Source: Apostichopus japonicus (taxonomy: Eukaryota; Echinodermata; Holothuroidea; Aspidochirotida; Stichopodidae). Taken from it: DNA of 64,000 bases. Every line of letters begins with the position of its first letter. The first letter of the stretch is position 1. A program made the position numbers and the translations under genes. The notes under the pieces are model-generated. The model was not told where the DNA came from. It did not search any database and saw nothing but the letters and a program-made list of their open reading frames with translations. This document shows, piece by piece, positions 62,542 to 64,000 of the stretch. The DNA lies in NCBI RefSeq assembly GCF_037975245.1, contig NC_092567.1, positions 11,067,376-11,131,375 on the forward strand, written 5' to 3'.

Positions 62542-64000
62542 CTAAACAAAGTACTTAAGTGTTACCATTCTCTGATTTTGATTTGTGTAAATTGATAAGG
62601 GTAAATGACAAGCAAAATCTTCATAAGCAAATATGACCCATTTTTGTTGAAAACACAATACATAGCTATGGAAATGTTGACTGTAACCAATAGTGTGCAA
62701 AACCATCAAAACAAAATACACTTTACCACCTTTGATAAAGATTGCATCTATTTTGCCAAATTCATGCAACCTATTTTCTCTTGCCTCTAGAACCATGCAA
62801 CAACCTTTTGCATACAATGAACTGTGTAATTCAACAAAAGCTAATGTATGCACTTCTTCAATGCTTGGAAATTGACTTTTCAAAGCTCTCTGAATCCCAT
62901 CACAAAACTGATGTAACTTTTGAATGTCCCCTCCTGAGTTGGATGTCATTTTGTCATCCAAAAAATTCTGACCAGCTCCATAATAGCACATAAGTAATTG
63001 ATGACGCCTTGCCAATGTCTTACACAAATTCCGCCTGTTTTTCTGCCTATTGGCAATTTCTTTGAAATATGCATGTTTAGCTTCAAACCTCATTGTCCAG
63101 CAGTGAACAAGAGGTCCATATTTCAATATTGAACGAGGGTAATGCAATAAGTAATGACTTTTGGGTTTAATTCTATCTTCAGGAAAGAGCTCTTTCAGAG
63201 CAACCAGAAATCCATGCACCAAATATTCCAAGTATGCAACCATTTCACACGGTATAGAGGGAGCAAATGTAATTTCACAAATATCCATAAGTGACAAAAA
63301 TAGTTCCCAGTATTCATTTCCCTCTGGAATTGAGCTTCCTATGATTAAAGGCAATAATCTCATCAGGCACCATGTTTGAGATGCTGTTTGTTTGATTTTG
63401 AAACTTCCCAGGTTAGCAGTGGTATTGCAAGTTGGTTTGCTTTTCTGATCACTTTTTCCAAAGGGAAAAAGCTTCAAAGCACTGTTAAAAGATTCCAAAG
63501 TGAAAAAGCCATCCTGAATAAATGTTGTCACAACCTTCGTCATTAATTCTGGAACAAGTCCTTCGAGCAAATCATGAGCTGGATCAGGTGGTAGACAACT
63601 GATTACATCAAAGTATTGCAAATCTGACAAAACAGATTTAGAAGCTACTCCATAAACATGCCTAAGACCTTGATTTTCCATAACTAACTGCACCTGATGT
63701 TTGTGACCAACACTTGTTCTTTCGATTAAACTGGATGAATCAAAATGATCTTGAATGTCATTACTACTTGCCATGCAAAATCTACATATTCTACCAGCAT
63801 GAAAATGTTGCTGAAAGCCTCCTAACTGATGTGCTGCCAAGTTATCCATGGAAACCAAACTAATGCAACCCTTGAATGTAAACTCCTCCTGGTTTAAAGT
63901 TGTTATTGTCACCCCCTTACTTTCTAAGACTTTAACATCCTCAAGAAGCGGTTTGAGCACTTTCCCAAAGCCATACTGTTTTATTAATCTTGTACAGCAG
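62542..64000 (-). CDS. Tnp2-like (EnSpm/CACTA) DDE transposase, C-terminal 485 codons, open at window edge
   Basis: A single uninterrupted frame runs from the window edge to a TAG stop at 62542-62544. There is no start in view: the GTG at 63960 is internal, because 13 further in-frame codons precede it. Counting from that GTG, visible hallmarks are DNLAAH (39-44), a CRFC zinc-knuckle-like pair (59-62), PPDPAHDLLEG (124-134), PKSHYLLHYPR (266-276) and RFEAKHAYFKE (291-301). The acidic residues D39, D126/D130 and E293 are candidate catalytic positions. The set matches the large animal protein family with an HDLLEG core related to Tnp2 transposases of CACTA elements, which bind the ends and cut and join the DNA in the nucleus. 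The ending, HLPLSIYTNQNQRMVTLKYFV minus its last residue, is in keeping with a natural C-terminus of the family. With no stop or frameshift in 485 codons it may be functional. Confidence 0.8.
   Translation of the reverse strand, partial: CCTRLIKQYGFGKVLKPLLEDVKVLESKGVTITTLNQEEFTFKGCISLVSMDNLAAHQLGGFQQHFHAGRICRFCMASSNDIQDHFDSSSLIERTSVGHKHQVQLVMENQGLRHVYGVASKSVLSDLQYFDVISCLPPDPAHDLLEGLVPELMTKVVTTFIQDGFFTLESFNSALKLFPFGKSDQKSKPTCNTTANLGSFKIKQTASQTWCLMRLLPLIIGSSIPEGNEYWELFLSLMDICEITFAPSIPCEMVAYLEYLVHGFLVALKELFPEDRIKPKSHYLLHYPRSILKYGPLVHCWTMRFEAKHAYFKEIANRQKNRRNLCKTLARRHQLLMCYYGAGQNFLDDKMTSNSGGDIQKLHQFCDGIQRALKSQFPSIEEVHTLAFVELHSSLYAKGCCMVLEARENRLHEFGKIDAIFIKGGKVYFVLMVLHTIGYSQHFHSYVLCFQQKWVIFAYEDFACHLPLSIYTNQNQRMVTLKYFV

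Larger units (their letters stand above)
52456..64000 (-). mobile_element. EnSpm/CACTA-type DNA transposon, left end and body (right end outside window)
   Basis: The element starts at 52456 with CACTGTAAAAA, the kind of terminus expected of animal EnSpm (CMC superfamily) elements. The 3 bp before it, CTA (52453-52455), are the candidate target duplication. Just inside are inverted TTTACCC (52480-52486) and GGGTAAA (52494-52500) words, then a 77-bp tandem array with the same word, then two minus-strand genes: a Tnp2-like transposase and a multi-exon SAMD3-like protein. Left end, subterminal repeats and transposase together form a coherent CACTA architecture. At least 11.5 kb is visible; the right terminus is predicted beyond 64000. 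It sits in the intron after host exon 52238-52273 and its genes are antisense to the host gene. The superfamily call rests on terminus and protein features read by eye. Confidence 0.75.

Overview
This window looks like animal (metazoan) genomic DNA, mostly intronic and repeat-rich. It has large AT-rich non-coding stretches, spliced exons with GT-AG borders, and many short non-autonomous DNA transposons with C/G homopolymer runs. Frequent TAGGCCTA words and the mix of hAT-like elements suggest an invertebrate deuterostome, perhaps an echinoderm; that is inference from composition only. No rRNA, tRNA, CRISPR or bacterial-type gene organisation was recognised.

Host gene (+ strand): four exons at 19266-19474, 25275-25351, 39669-39727 and 52238-52273 have matching splice phases and encode 127 continuous codons of a leucine-rich-repeat-like protein, probably part of an NLR/LRR receptor. 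The gene is open at both ends, and its introns (5.8, 14.3 and 12.5 kb) hold most of the repeats.

Repeats, 1-52 kb: at least eight hAT-type elements have clear TIRs, seven of them with exact or near-exact 8-bp target duplications. Several are nested: 8831-11712 contains 9172-10281, which contains 9562-9964; 43775-46620 contains 44207-45104 and 45259-45815. A short GC-rich hairpin module recurs 12 times near the right ends of elements with different TIRs. A MULE-like MITE (7884-8173) carries telomere-like CCCTAA repeats. A 3.7-kb foldback (27771-31504) has ~1-kb inverted arms around a broken L1/Tx1-type LINE reverse transcriptase. The introns also hold a ~1.7-kb tandem duplication (40.15-43.6 kb), a 120-140-bp tandem array and low-complexity tracts.

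Main find, 52456 to the window end: the left end and body of a large EnSpm/CACTA-type DNA transposon inserted in the host gene. It begins with CACTGTAAAAA, then a subterminal array of ~12 copies of a 77-bp unit rich in TTTACCC. It encodes, on the minus strand, a Tnp2-like DDE transposase (62542-64000, open at the edge) and, 108 bp downstream, a second eight-exon gene (55659-62433, 498 codons visible) resembling the animal 'SAMD3-like' protein family with an N-terminal PB1/ubiquitin-like region. All eight splice phases match and no stop interrupts the frame. The second gene has no in-window start codon and its first visible exon opens with a splice acceptor, so its 5' exon must lie beyond the transposase exon. 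That is the layout expected if both proteins come from one alternatively spliced transcript, as maize En/Spm makes TnpD and TnpA.
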